This document shows, piece by piece, positions 33,858-46,135 of a stretch of DNA of 64,000 bases. Within the stretch, counting starts at the first letter, position 1, and every line of letters begins with the position of its first letter. The translations under genes and the position numbers were made by a program. The notes below the pieces were generated by a model. It saw only the letters and a list, made by a program, of their open reading frames with translations, was not told where the DNA came from and ran no database searches. Source of the DNA: Effrenium voratum (Eukaryota > Sar > Dinophyceae > Suessiales > Symbiodiniaceae). Location of the stretch: the NCBI GenBank assembly GCA_963377175.1, contig CAUJNA010001735.1:990635-1054634 (forward strand), written 5' to 3'.

Positions 33858-36800
33858 GCGAAATGGTGGGCGTTTGGATCCAGGGCGGTCTTACAGCTGC
33901 TATGCAGCTGTTACAGCGGAAATGATCCCCTCCGCTTCAGAATTGAAGCCGGAGCCAGGGCGAGTTCCGAATCTCGAGAGAAGGAGTGTGCGCATATGGT
34001 TGCGTAGTGATGTCAAGTGCTCGGTGCTGTGCATTTGCCACTGAGTTCACTTTGAGGCGCGCAGCCTTGCCCACGGGCAATTGGGAAGATGCTCAGGAAA
34101 AGCTCCGCCAGGAAGGGATTTGCTCATGGCATCCCCCAAGCGCCATCTCTCTGGGTAAGGCAAGGGCATGCAGGAGGCATGAATAAAAGGCAAAAAGGCA
34201 AGCCAAGAAGCAACATGAAGCAACCATTTTGAGAAGGGGTCCGATTACTGCAGGAGTGGCACCAGAAGCTGGCTGCGGGTGTCGATGAGAATGAGAAGCC
34301 ACGGCGCGGCAAGGCATGGCACACCGGAAGTCAGGGCCCCTTCTCACTTCCCCCAGTTGGATTGTCTGAAACTGGCTCCCCCAGAAGTAGTCAAAACGAG
34401 ACCCGGCGACGCTTTGTGCCGCCATTCAAAGGCTTGTTTTGTTTCGCAGCTTCAAGCCAGGTGGCAGCTGCCCGAGATAAGCCTAAGGTCTCAACCGACT
34501 ATGAGTCACAGCATCGATTCTTCAAAATTGTCCCGGAAGATTCGATATATACCTGAACATGTATTCAAAGCACCGATAACCATTTCTTGTGTGTTTTAAG
34601 ACCATGATCGTTTCCGCATAAAGGGCACCACCCAACAAAGCAGGTGGTTTTCCTTTGAAACTGTCCAAAGCAAAGGTGAATTGCTTCCTGTAGCACTGTA
34701 TCCACGGAGGCCGGACTTATCGACTTGGCCAGGCCTCACTCCGTGGAGCTGCCAATGGGCCCCGGGCCTTAGCGAGTTGCAAGTTGCGGTGTTGGGACGC
34801 CCCATGGCTGGCTTGCTGCTCATAAATGGGCTCTCATGCGACCAAGAGGAGGCATTCTCTGGGCTTCATCATGTGTTGGCTCTGAGGCGATCTCAAAGAC
34901 CAGGAGCCTCTTTGCGGGGCTCTGCCACGGCCAGCGCGGCCGGAAGTCAAGCCGGCAGCCGAGGCCTCAGTTGGGATGCTGATGCTGTGTCGACCAAAAG
35001 GAGGATTGACACATGCCCCAGAAGCGAAGAAACGAGTGTTTGAACCGTGGCATCAGGTGGAGACAGCCTAGGGCCCCACCTTTCACCTTGCTTCGCCTTG
35101 AGGTATGGCGCCCTCCCGCGCCTCCCAGTCGCCCGTCACCTCGCCCAGGCCGCGAGTCGCGAGTCGCAAGTCGCGACGTCGCCGCATCGCAGGACCGACC
35201 CCCCCCCGGCGCCCGCGCCGGCGCCGGGCCTTGGCCCCACCCTGGGCCCCACGGGCCCCATGGGCCCCGGCCCTCCACTGCCGGGGTCGCCACCCGGGCC
35301 ACCTGGGCCACGGCCACCGCGGCCCGGCCAACCCCAGTCGCGCTTAGCGCCGAACTGGGCGTTTTGAATGACTTCAGTTCCTTTGATCCGTTTGATCCGT
35401 TCGAAATGTGTTTCCCAAACACATTCAAGTTGTACATGTGCCTTTGTTTGGAACCAAATACAGCAGTGTACCCAGTGTACGTGTATGCAGAGCCTGCTAA
35501 TGCAGTTCTTTGCGCAACCAATTCCGTGCTTTGCGAGAAAACTGGTGCGAAGCTTCTCGGATTGCTGAGAAGCACGTGGCGAGTCCTTGAAAACAGCACC
35601 TTGCGTTTGGCAGTTCGACTACTTGGCTCCAATCAGCTGAACAAATCGTGCCAGCTTCCAGAGTCACAATCTGAATCAGATAGCATGAACTACCACGCGC
35701 GAGGCAAACTCCCCTAAGTCCCCAGACCGAGCACCCACAATCTCCCAGGCACACAGGGATTGGAGAATTGATTTAAGGGGTTGCTCCCACCCAATTTTCT
35801 TGGGCGCGCCTTGGTGGCAATAAAGGCATGCACTCCCAGAGGTTAAAGAAATGCATGTCACTCGGCATGCTGAGGTCTCCCGGAATGACAGGCGTTGAGG
35901 CTCCGGATGCAGAAGAGTTGCTCATGCAAGTTCATCAAGTTGAGTAAGTTGACCTGCACAATGTGAAGATTTGCGAAAACATGGTAGTTAACACCTGCAA
36001 TTCCAGGCAGTTGTCAAGCGACCGAGCTGGCATCCCAGCGTTTCCGGCACAGAGACGGGATGTTGGATGTTGCATTCCGGATGCGTGCTGAGGTCTGAGA
36101 AAGCGCTCTGCAGGCCTGTGCCATTCTTTCCAGTTCCCAATGGTGTTCCATATCATAATATGGTTTCCCAATACGGCTGTCGGGTGAATGGATTGCTTTC
36201 TGCTTAATTGGCCTTGCTTGTATGTCTTGCCAGGTGAGGATATCCAAGTGTTGCAGCGGAGGCTGTCATGGAAAGGGGCCCAGGCCTGAGACCTGCCGCC
36301 ATGTCCGTGATGGATCTCGAATAGAACACGGAGATGCCGTCCGGGAGGGAAAATCGAAAGAGAACTCAGTTTCGACAGGGCCATGGATCACCGAATCGAG
36401 AGGGAGACACAGAGAGGGAAAGCGAGGGAGAGGGGAGAGGAAGAGGGAGGGAGAGATCGCGCTGAGGACAAAGAGAATACTTCCAGGTGCGAGTTGCCCC
36501 TGTTGAATGAGTCTTTCCTGCATTTTCAGCGAATGATGCCATTGCAGGGAAGTTGCATTTGGCTCCGCACTGAGTGGGATTGCAAAAATCTGATGACATG
36601 TGAAAGTGTGAAAGTAGTAAACAAACGACTAGAAAACTATTGGAGAATGGGCGTTATCAAAATCGATTGTCGCGGGGGACGTCATGAATATCCATGACCG
36701 CAGCCATGGATTCCAATTAGGAGGGCGTCCTCCAAGCATCGACCAAAGCAGGACTGCAATTGGGCCACCACTGGAACCCCAATCTATGCTTTCCGCCCAC

Positions 36801-38314
36801 GACTTTGTCAGAACAGTGAGGCCTTTTGCCAGCGCTTCGGAGCAAGAGAAGCACTCACCACCAAGAGTTCGTTTTCTGTTGCTGAGTTTCCATACTGGGA
36901 CCCTAGTCGGAGCTTAGCCCTCCAAAGCCCAGAACACTGGCCCTGCGCAGTGTTTTGCACTTGCGGCCAACTGGTCCCGACGGGTGTTGGGGCTGGTCAC
37001 ATGGATTGCGTACTGGTAGTTGCAGGCATGCTCCACTTCTTTGAACCGACAGGATACAGCCGCTGGACAGAATCACTGACCAGCGGTCTGCGCCATCCAA
37101 GGCGGCGTTCCCTTTTAATACGCGGCTAGATTTGCCGGCAAGATGCGCAGGTGGATCATTTTCACATCGCCAACTCCTTCCAGCAGGGTGGAAAGCTCAG
37201 CAGACACGAGCAAGACTCACATTGCATCTCGCTTGGAATCTTAGGCTTAGACAACGTTGAGCAGGTCATCATTTATGTCCAGAACCTGATTGAGCTTCAA
37301 TTGCCGTGGCTACCGCACCGTGTCTCAGGATCCAGACCACCCAGACTCCGACACAGAGGACGATGGCAAAGTCACCGCCCATCTCTCAGGGCGCATCGGC
37401 GCACCGCGCTGCGTTGGCCGAGATCTCAGGTCTTGTCTTGGCGCCAGGCACTGCGGGGGTTCCCAGCCGCGCAACGAAGCTTATTACTATGAATGTTGGA
37501 CACTAGTAGATTATTCGACTTTAGGTCACTGCCTCTGTCTTTGAGGATCAAACAATTCTACAGCTTCTGCCGCGCCATTTTTCATTGCTCCTTGGCAGCA
37601 GCTTTAGCACGCGGCTTCATGTGGTTTCAGCGACACCTGAGGTCATTCGTGTTTACGTTTCTGACAGCGGCTACGGCCACATCATGTTGTAAATTGCGTA
37701 CCAAGAACGACACTAATTAAGCGAACGATACAGAATAATTACACAATATTATGGTCATTGTATTTTTTTGATACGTTTACAATAATTTTGCCAAGATGCG
37801 TGAATGTTGCTGTAGTAATGTACACAACTAAAAATAGAGAAGAATCAAGTGGCATTGGCTGCTCTATGCTTCAACAATTGCCAGCATGAGCAGCCCTCTA
37901 TTTCAGCGTTGCATTGCTCTGGGTCCTTAGGCTGTCTTTGGGGAGATGTTTACGCTTGCGAACAACTGCACTTCCAATTTGTGCTGCCGTGCTTCGGGCG
38001 TTTGCGCTCTCTTCTCATTTGATGTAATATTGCTGACAGAGTTGACCTGTCTTTCGTTGCCGGTTTTACCCCTTCCTTTCCCCCCTGCTCTTGACTTGGG
38101 ATGGCCTCGTTTTGGGAATCTTGCACCAGCATAGAGCCCAAGCGGATCGTGTGCTTCATAGCACATCTGAAACAAAATACACTTACAAGTTTGTAACTTA
38201 CAAGTTAGATTGCCAGGTATTCATTTTGTTTGAACATGTGCAATGTATGCATTCTTTCTAGATTGAATATATATATATATATGTATGATATATTTTCTAT
38301 ATACAGTCTAATAC

Positions 38315-38345
<31 letters not shown>

Positions 38346-38977
38346 GTTTTTATCATACATAGATATATATATATATATATTTAATCTATGTGACAGGATT
38401 GGCTTAGTCCGCTCCTAGTGCCTGAAAGGCAGTCGTCGAAAGCCATTCGCGATGTGTCCGAAACAACGGAACACATGACGAAGGGCCTTGAGTGCCTCGA
38501 ACGTGATACTTGCTTGACTTGTTTGTTTCGGTATGTTGAAACTTTGCTTGACTGACGGGAGGATTCCTTCGGCTCGTCTCACTGGATTAGGTGGCCAGGG
38601 TTAAGACGGTTAAGAGCAGAACCCCTAAACCCAGAGACATCCCATGGACTCGCGACAAACCCCATGAACGCACACGTCACCCACGCCTGCGCCCAAGAGC
38701 CCCACGCAGCACCGGCCCGGACGACCCAGGGACTCGAGCCCGCCACCCGCCCAGTGCCAGCGCGAATGTGCCCGGGAACTGGGATGACACCCTTCCTCTC
38801 TGGCTGTTTCTACCATAACTTGCAAAGATCATGTTTGCAAGAGATGACGTGTCTGCTCTTTGGGCTCGAAAGTTCATTAGCATTAGCAAGAATAACAGCG
38901 ACACTGTCAGCATCAATTGCAACTTGTTCAGCTTCACCAGGATGTGCGTCACCAAGCCAAACCGCATTTTGTATGGC
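33858..38977. other. No supported gene; several compositional tracts
   Basis: I see no convincing gene in these 5.1 kb. The stretch at 35090-35340 is very GC-rich. A purine-only tract (GAGGGAGA type) lies near 36396-36456. Numerous frames of 100-230 codons in the GC-rich part are probably chance. Confidence 0.5.
38264..38385. repeat. (AT)n microsatellite
   Basis: Three interrupted AT dinucleotide arrays lie within about 120 bases. There are no terminal motifs like those of the 6.7-kb element. Confidence 0.9.
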
Positions 38978-39772
38978 TTATTCTGCCGAAATGGTGTATG
39001 GAGCGATCGTGCACGGGAATCTCACGTTGCGGGGGCAACGCCACCTTCGACGGATATTCTTATTTCCAGGAGGCGGGCCCAAGAGATGTTGACACGGATC
39101 CAATCTTTCCGGCGTTGCCTTGCCGTCTGATGGCTTCCGCCAAGAGATGTTGATGTCGATTGTGGCCTGCAGGCAACCAGATTGGTTCCAGGGTTTGTGG
39201 GAGTGTATAAGAGTTCCAGGTGCCGTTGCAGCCTGAAGAAAGTTGATGCCACGGATCCGCAAAGAGTCGCACATGGGCTGGTGGTAGCTGTTGGCTTTTG
39301 TCTTCTGGGCTGTGGCCTCGGATGAAGTATGTCGGAGCATTGGCATTTCATCCAATGAGGCGCTATGTGGTTCATCTCGCTTCTTGCTGATCCGTTTGGT
39401 TGACATCGCCCTGCTTCCGATCGTTGAGTTTCCCTGTGTCAAGCGTTTCTGTTTTCCTGATGCTCCAATCATCTCCAATCTAATCGCTTTAGCTTGGCGT
39501 ATCAGCCACAAGAGAATGGTGCGGTGCGCTTCGTTTAACTTCCTATCCGGTCCAACCTTTTTTCGGCTCGGCGGCGGATTTCGCAGGCTTGCCTCCAAGT
39601 GGCAGGCGGCCTGACAGTCTCCGGCACTCTGGCGGTGGGTCACTGCCACAATTATGCAAAGGATGGCCAGGGCGGCTCCTTGTCCATGCAGGACCGGCTG
39701 AACCGAAGTTGACCGCAGACGTTTGTTTGCGCTCCTGGGTGTCAAGGTGTTCCTGAGTACTTCGATGAGCAT
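38978..39772 (-). CDS. Hypothetical frame of 264 codons
   Basis: The frame starts with ATG at 39770-39772 and runs 264 codons without interruption, which is long for chance at this base composition. It is rich in serine, arginine and lysine. One hydrophobic segment (GAALAILCIIVAV) lies near residue 35. I recognise no family and see no neighbours that explain it. The opposite strand also has a 107-codon frame. It may be coding or a chance frame. Confidence 0.3.
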   Translation of the reverse strand: MLIEVLRNTLTPRSANKRLRSTSVQPVLHGQGAALAILCIIVAVTHRQSAGDCQAACHLEASLRNPPPSRKKVGPDRKLNEAHRTILLWLIRQAKAIRLEMIGASGKQKRLTQGNSTIGSRAMSTKRISKKRDEPHSASLDEMPMLRHTSSEATAQKTKANSYHQPMCDSLRIRGINFLQAATAPGTLIHSHKPWNQSGCLQATIDINISWRKPSDGKATPERLDPCQHLLGPPPGNKNIRRRWRCPRNVRFPCTIAPYTISAE

Positions 39773-39988
39773 TGTGTAAGGGTTGCGGCATGATGGCGGC
39801 CCGAATTATTTGGGAGTCATCTCAAGGCGGTGGCTACGTTGAGCCCACGTGATTGCAGGTTCAGTTGCTTGTTGGTTTTTGGGTTTTGCATTCTTTCTTG
39901 CCAGCCGTGTGGGTGGTGGCGTCTCTTCGGCAGGAGGGGCTTTTGAAGCTGTATATCTTGCGTTATTCTGGTTGCACTTCTGCATGTT

Positions 39989-40075
39989 TACATGCGCCAG
40001 CACATTGTACTGACAGCAGCACATTGTACTGACAGCAGCACATTGTACTGACAGTACAATGTGCTAGCGCATGTA
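39989..40075. repeat. Stem-loop with internal 19-bp tandem repeat
   Basis: A TACATGCGC..GCACATTGTAC arm at 39989-40010 is complementary to GTACAATGTGC..GCGCATGTA at 40054-40075. Between them the 19-bp unit starting CACATTGTACTGACAG repeats three times (starts 40001, 40020, 40039), and the last copy itself forms a 27-base near-perfect palindrome at 40038-40064. It looks like a hairpin whose one arm has been duplicated. Confidence 0.8.
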
Positions 40076-41666
40076 CAAATACAGAAGAATGAAGCTTGCC
40101 TCATTCTATGTTCTTTCTGCCCGTAACTTGATTTGTGCTTTTGTTCTGAGAGACTGTCAAAGCAGACAGGCCCCCAGGAGCACGCAGTAAGGGGGTTGAG
40201 CTTTGGCAAGTCCTGGACCCAACATGGGAACCGACATGTTTCTCGGGGCATTGTTGGAGAAAACAGGACCCCAAGCTGGTGGTTCCCTGACACGCTTGCT
40301 CTTGCCTGCATCCTGTGCTCTCTTCGCAAGAGATCACAGCCTTCACAGACATTGGAGAGAAAATTCACGATGCCAAAGAGTGTTGATCATTCAGTACGAA
40401 ACCCAGACATAGCATCTGACAAACCCAAATTATGTCTCAATTGTCAATCGGAGACACGTGACAGAATATGACATTTCAATTCGTGTGTCTGTGCCAAGTG
40501 TCTGACGAAACCAGGGACCAACGTTTGCAGGGGGGCAGTGGACCCCCATTAATCATCCCTGAACCGCCGTTGTTTGCTTTGCCCTGTTAGAGTAACTAGA
40601 CGGAAGCCACATAGACTCGAAATGACTTGACTGTTTCGTTTTCCACTTCGATGAGATTAGCTGCTTGCTTAGTTCTCGATAATTGAACATGAATGAGACC
40701 CAAGGTCTCAACCTAAGCGGGTCGTAAGATGAAAGAGCTCAGGATAGGAGCTTCATATCTATCTTGAAGCCTCTGATCAAGATCATGATGCTTGCTGCTT
40801 GGAAGATGAAGATGAGAAGTCCCGAGAGTTACGAGCCAGAGGCTCATACCTTTGCAAAAGACGATAAGATACGAGATATGAATGCAAGATTCAAGAAGAG
40901 AAGCAATATTATCTTGCTGAGAATATTTTGTTGAAGATGTTAGTTCTCATCTGACAAGAAGATGCACAGCATATTATGATGATATTTGGATTGACGGTTG
41001 GATGAGACATTTATTGTCTCATTCATTCTTCCTTCGAGTTGTGTGCCTTTGTGCAGGCAATGGGAGTTCTGGTTTAAAGTTCAAAGTGATTGGAGTTCCC
41101 GCCATTCACCACACGTTAAGGAGCTTGGTCTTGTGAGGGATGTGCAACATCCTGAAACATAGACAAGCGATATTGGTTAAAATGGTTTTAAGAACTCAAT
41201 GTTGGTGATTTTGGTGTGAATAATGTTTAGGCCTGTGCCTTTGGAACGCACGTCTCCTGTGTCCAAGAGACACACAGTCAATAAGATGAGTTGGAGGTTG
41301 GTGATATGAGTATCTCGAGAAGCAAGAATAACATGTTCCCATGGTTTTAGTGCCTGCTTTGTTTGGTTTGGCTGAATATTTTGAGCAACTGCAGGGCTGT
41401 GAAAAAAGTGTGTGTGTGTGAGTGTGTGTCCTATCAGTGTTCATCAAGCAATCTTCATGCGCCATCACTGTCCCACCATTGCAGATTGTTCGCTCGCTCG
41501 GAAGATCATTGTGGCCGTCGATTACAGCGAGTGGAATGCTACAAAAAGCCACGAACCACATCCAAGGAGAAGAACAGCACAACTATAGAATAAGCAGGAA
41601 CATGCACTTGGTTGAGGTTCATATTAGCTTTCGCAGCCATGATAATGATTCGTGGACTGCGAAGCA
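40076..41666. other. No supported gene; upstream region of caspase-like gene
   Basis: No gene is recognised. The last few hundred bases precede the caspase-like frame and may contain its 5' untranslated region. A short GT repeat lies at 41407-41430. No TATA-like or other promoter motif could be supported. Confidence 0.5.
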
Positions 41667-42920
41667 ATGTCGCAATCTGAAGTGAGGCCACTTACCCGTG
41701 TTGCCTTTCTTATTGACAACTACCAGTATACCAAACATGGGTGCAACTTCTGGAAGACCCTTCCTGCTGGCCATGTTATGACCAAACGAGCATGCAAGCT
41801 CCTAGATAAGATGAGCTTTGAATGTGGCTTGGCAAGGAAAAATGCTACGGGGGAGGATTTGAGACTGCTGCCGAAACAGATTGCGAGCCGTCTCCGTTCA
41901 ACCCATGGAGCTTTGGCCTTGATGGCTTATGGCGGTCACGCAATGATGTACAACGGGAGGTTGTATTTTATTCCCACAGATCATGCAAGTGATTTGCCTG
42001 AACCAGGCCAATGGTTCTTGGCTGCCGTGCTGTTGATGTTGCTTCCCAGTGCTTGTATGGCCTTTGGCTGGCATGGGCTGTTGAATCTGACGAACGAGGT
42101 GGGCATTGTTTTGATGATTGGATCGCTTGGTTGGATTGCCTTGGCACGCTGGTTCTTGAATATGACATGGAGCATTTTGACCTCACATCCGCTTTCCAAT
42201 GCCGTTTGCCTTGATCAAATAAAGGCTGAGCTGGCCAACATGCATGAAACGCACGGTGCCTCTCATGCCATTCTTCTTTGGTTGTTGGATTGCTGCCGCG
42301 ATTTCGGACATTTGTCTTTGTGGCATCGTTTTCTGCTGCGCTTTGCGCCCGACAAGCCAGTGGCAATCAGGATATCCCACAAGAACAGCCGACCAAACTT
42401 CTTCAAAGTCTTTGCTTGTGAGGAGGGGCGTGCTGCCATTGGATGGCCGCACGGGTTCCTGACAGAAGCTTTTGTGGCTGCCCTCGGCAATCTAAGATGT
42501 GGTGGCACGCTGGATGAGCTTCTTACACTACTGGATGAGAACATTCGAACTTTGTGCAGTCCTGGTTTGCAGAAGGTTTGCATATATAGCACCTCATACC
42601 GGCTTGCAAAGCAAATTGTTTTCTGGGATCAACATGCGGATGCAGCATTTGATGTTGGGCCAACCTTATTGACAATGAGGAAAGGCCACCTTTCGACCTT
42701 GAAGCCTCCAGAGTGGCAATTGTTTCACAAACATCGCTGTGGCAGTCCCAAAGAACGCAAGCAGATCCTGGCATTGCCTTCTTTGTCGGATGACCTTCGT
42801 GCGATGTTGCTGTTGCGAATCTTGGCAGAGAAGAGATCAGGACGAGGCTTGCTGAGGGAAAGCTTGAACCACGCAAGGTTTTGTCCCGTAATCATCAACC
42901 CTCCTCTCAAGTGTTTGTAG
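41667..42920 (+). CDS. Caspase-like (C14 family) cysteine protease with membrane segments
   Basis: The 417-residue frame starts at ATG 41667 (MSQSEVRPLTRVAFLIDNYQ). The caspase fold is seen in RVAFLIDNYQY (residues 11-21), then LALMAYGGHAMMYNGRLYFI followed by PTD with the catalytic His at 91, then HAILLWLLDCCRDF with the likely nucleophile Cys 210. A later stretch, FKVFACEEGRAA...GFLTEAFVAAL, fits the small-subunit region. Caspase-family proteases cut peptide bonds after Asp, Arg or Lys depending on subfamily; the subfamily here is not clear, with 'LLDCCRDF' closest to paracaspase or caspase forms. Between His and Cys are two hydrophobic stretches (about 115-137 and 145-172) that would be membrane segments. 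This is unusual, and an unspliced intron there cannot be excluded, although the frame is open throughout. Confidence 0.75.
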   Translation: MSQSEVRPLTRVAFLIDNYQYTKHGCNFWKTLPAGHVMTKRACKLLDKMSFECGLARKNATGEDLRLLPKQIASRLRSTHGALALMAYGGHAMMYNGRLYFIPTDHASDLPEPGQWFLAAVLLMLLPSACMAFGWHGLLNLTNEVGIVLMIGSLGWIALARWFLNMTWSILTSHPLSNAVCLDQIKAELANMHETHGASHAILLWLLDCCRDFGHLSLWHRFLLRFAPDKPVAIRISHKNSRPNFFKVFACEEGRAAIGWPHGFLTEAFVAALGNLRCGGTLDELLTLLDENIRTLCSPGLQKVCIYSTSYRLAKQIVFWDQHADAAFDVGPTLLTMRKGHLSTLKPPEWQLFHKHRCGSPKERKQILALPSLSDDLRAMLLLRILAEKRSGRGLLRESLNHARFCPVIINPPLKCL

Positions 42921-43177
42921 TTGTAGTTCATAGCATCAAACACCTATGATCTTGGTGTGTTTGTTTGTATGATATGATAAGCGTGGAGTTTGAACCTTAG
43001 TCGCACCAGCCTTTCCAGAGTTGACTTCGCTTGACTACAAACTGTTATGGACTGAGGGCGCCAACCGTCCCGCAAGTCTTGTCTTTGCTCGTACTGGTCC
43101 TCCCAATTTGTCTTTGATAGTTTGGAGCCATAGCTAACTTTATGTACATGTTGTTTTCGTGCCCCTTACCGGCGCAG

Positions 43178-43947
43178 GGTCTCGGAGCTTCCTGAGCACG
43201 ACAGACAGCTGCAAAGCAATTAGGCGGCAAGGCTTGCGGCCCTGCAATGTCAAATTGCTTGTGTGCCAGCTGAACCTGATGCAGGCCAAGTTCTTATGTG
43301 ACAAAAGCATCGCTGTCTTGGGCCGTGCCATCATGGCAACACCTGGGATGAACGAAAACTGCATGGAATCTGTCGATCGCAAAATGGGGCGCGTAGAACA
43401 GTTGTTGGCCAGAGTGATTTGCACACTTGACCAACATGCCACAAACGCCTATTTGCGTGGCAAGGTGGAAGAAGTCATTGCTGGAAGTATAGTGGTTGAG
43501 ATTTTCAAGCAACTGCGGACTTTCAGAAGCTCATGCCGAAGCTCATGGCCCTCCCTCGGAGATCTTTGCAGCCAGGCCAATGAGTGTTCGGGCCACTTCC
43601 GACGCGCACTGCATGCTTACGCAGAGGGATCTCTCGCAGAGGATGCTTCGCGGCTGGTTGTCATTTGGCGGCTTTCGACAGTGTTTGCTGCTCTATGTGC
43701 CAGGGACTTCCCTTGCCTCAGGGAACAAGCAGATAATTTCAATATGGCGCTAGCTGCTTTCAAAGTGTATTCGCCGAGCTTCGACAGGCACTGGGTAATC
43801 CAGAGGACACTTGCTGTCGTGAATCTTGGAATTCAGGTTGTTCACCCTGCTTCAGCGCTGATTTGCAAGATCGCTCCTTCAGCATTGAGGACTGGAGGCT
43901 TAGGATTTTTTGGTTCAACGTTTGGTGCGAGGGGCAGCCGCAAGTGA
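43178..43947 (+). CDS. Hypothetical helical protein or downstream exon of caspase-like gene
   Basis: An open frame of about 256 codons follows an acceptor-like GGCGCAG and ends at TGA 43945-43947. It is predicted helical with scattered cysteines (for example SRLVVIWRLSTVFAALCARD). It has no recognisable domain. It lies only about 260 bases after the caspase-like frame on the same strand, so it may be a further exon of that gene. I could not find a donor in the upstream frame that joins in phase, so they are kept separate. Confidence 0.45.
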
Positions 43948-44416
43948 TTGGTTAAGTTTGACACTGTGCGTCGTTCGAGCAATTTCGTGCATTGTGAAAT
44001 CAGCAGGAAGCTATAGGCCTGTTGACATTGTGTTGAAGCACGAAATTGTTTGGCTGTCCCCTAGTTGCCCAGCATGGATTTACCACAGTTATGGCGTAAA
44101 ACACTCGGAATGAAATAAAGTCGTGATAGAATGCTCTCTCGCTCTCTCTCTCTGACGGCGTTCGGACAGTCTGTTCCAAGCCGAGCTTGGGGACATAGCC
44201 CCGCCTGTAAAAACAGTCAGCTGGACTGACCAACTGCGGCAAGCAAACGTTGGTGCGGGAGACAACAAAGTGAAAGGCCCGCTTTCCGCAAGCACACCAC
44301 AATCAAACAAGGAAAACAGCGGTGCCCCCACTCCATCTCGCTGGTCTACTTCAAAGCGTCCAGCATCTCTTGCAACTGTCGGTCCAGAGTCGGTCCAGAG
44401 TCGGTCCAGACCCCCT

Positions 44417-44917
44417 TCAGGGGCTTGACCGTGCTTTCGCTTTGCCCCGCTGAGGATCAAGGCTTTCTCCAATCGCACACAGCCGACAAATCCTCTCGGC
44501 ATGCTGTCCGCTTGATGCAATTTTGACTGTCCGCTTGTCCCAAGCCTTGCGAAGCCTCACCACGTGTATCTGAGACGCCAGAGCGTTGGGGTCTGTACCA
44601 GGCTTCGTGATGTTCTCAAAGTGATCCTTGAGCACACCAGCCTCTTCCGGCTTCAGAGCACATTGCGACGCGGCCTTCACCGCTGCAGCCTACACATGGA
44701 TATGCACAGGGCCCAACTCCTCCATCTGCTTCTCGTTACCCTTTGACTGAGTGCGAATCACCGCGGCCTGCAGCTCGCGAATCTCCAAGGCATTCTTAAA
44801 ACAAGGTTTGGGCACCAACTCCACCATCTTCGCCATTTCCGACTCTGCCGCGCCATCCTCATCGCTTGGCTGGCCTTCCGACTTCTTGTGCGCGCTGGAA
44901 CCACGACATTGGAACTA
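44417..44917 (-). pseudogene. Broken frame of unknown function
   Basis: On the minus strand one frame of about 165 codons reads from SSAHKKSEGQPSDEDGAAES through MVELVPKPCFKNALEIRELQ to PEEAGVLKDHFENITKPGTD and ends near QRGKAKARSSP. It is interrupted by a single TAG (44692-44690), where CAG would keep the frame. The acidic start and helical body look like real protein. It lies just downstream of the LINE fragment in the same orientation, so it could be part of another retroelement. No family is recognised. Confidence 0.4.
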
Positions 44918-45189
44918 GGGAATGCGAGCTATGCAGTAGGTCTCCCAGGCAAATGCTGCGTGATGCAATGCAACACTCCGTCAAGAGAAGGATGCTCCAA
45001 ATTGCAGAAGAGGCACACCAATTGATGCGGGGCAGAGACATGGAAGCAAGTAACACTCCCCTCACCGGTGCATCTTTGAGAAAGCAACGTGTTCCGAATA
45101 TGTTTCTGGGTGACACATACACTGGCAAATATATGACGGCACCAAGGTCATTGATTGCAAATTGCTGCCCGCACGTGTGGGTGAATCCT

Positions 45190-46135
45190 ACCATGCGTTC
45201 GCAGGGATATCTAGCATCACTGTTCCCCTCAGTCTACCCGTGTTTAGTGGAGAGCAACCCAGTATGAAAGCCAGTAGGGGGAATGCAAACAGATAAGTAA
45301 GCAGTCCGCAATGCACCGCAATCCACAGCCAAGAAACTAGATTTGTATAATATAAACACCAAGAAAAAATGTCACCAATGCCATACAACCGCTCTGCTGC
45401 AGAATCCAACTGCAATAGTCGTCGCATGTCCTGTGCAAACTGCTTGACCCATGACAAATTGCTGAATGAACCATTCTCACGAACAGTGCGTTCCAAATCA
45501 AAAGACATCCGTCCAAAAATCGCCGCGAGAACTGTTTTGTGCAACTGTGGCTGCTTTGCGACTCCTTGCCAGTACCGCAGCCGGCACCAGGCGCACCAGC
45601 TTAAAAACATCACTGTCGGGCAGCGCCCTATATTCGATTTGCCTATCGTTGGAATCCTTACGACAAGCATCCCCACGAAGTATCTTTTTTGCAAAACGCA
45701 GCACCACTGAATCCAACTCCTTGTAATCTTGTTCTGATAAGACGCATGCTTCTAGGCCAGAAATTGCAACTCCTCTGACCATAGTATTAAACACCAAGCA
45801 CTTGGGTCGCAAAGGAAGAGGCTTTGCCCACAATCTACCTATGAAGTAGAAACCGTTCTGCGCAGCCTTTTTCCGAGCTGAAATTTCAATGTTGTTGAGC
45901 CCCTTGAAGTGCCGGCGCCCGCCCAAATACCTCGCCGCCGTGTTCCTATTAGCGCCTGATCCCGCGAAAAAAAGAGATGTTCTTGTTTGTTTACATCTTG
46001 CTGCGCATCGATCTTCTCAAGCTCTCTGTCTAAAACATTGTTGGAGGTTGTGATCTCTGCGAACAAGGTTTCGCTGTCCGCCCCGAGAACGTAATGTGTG
46101 TGCCATATCGTCAGCGTAGCTAATTGAAATATTTA
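45190..46135 (-). mobile_element. LINE (non-LTR retrotransposon) fragment, 3' part of reverse transcriptase
   Basis: Reading the minus strand from 46135: ISYADDMAH contains the YADD catalytic box of reverse transcriptase. Then comes RYLGGRRHFKGLNNIEISAR and VRGVAISGLEACVLSEQDYK followed by FAKKILRG, the usual post-catalytic thumb region of LINE enzymes. Then LAAIFGRMSFDLERTV and SWVKQFAQDMRRLLQLD resemble the C-terminal tail of dinoflagellate LINEs. Frameshifts lie near 45935 and 45555. The part upstream of YADD is missing, as is typical of 5' truncation. It is a dead copy. Confidence 0.75.

Noticed and set aside
34967..35717. Frames of 220-234 codons on both strands
   Set aside because: The interval is very GC-rich, which makes stops rare. 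The translations are Pro/Arg/Gly/Ala-rich, overlap on both strands and show no domain.
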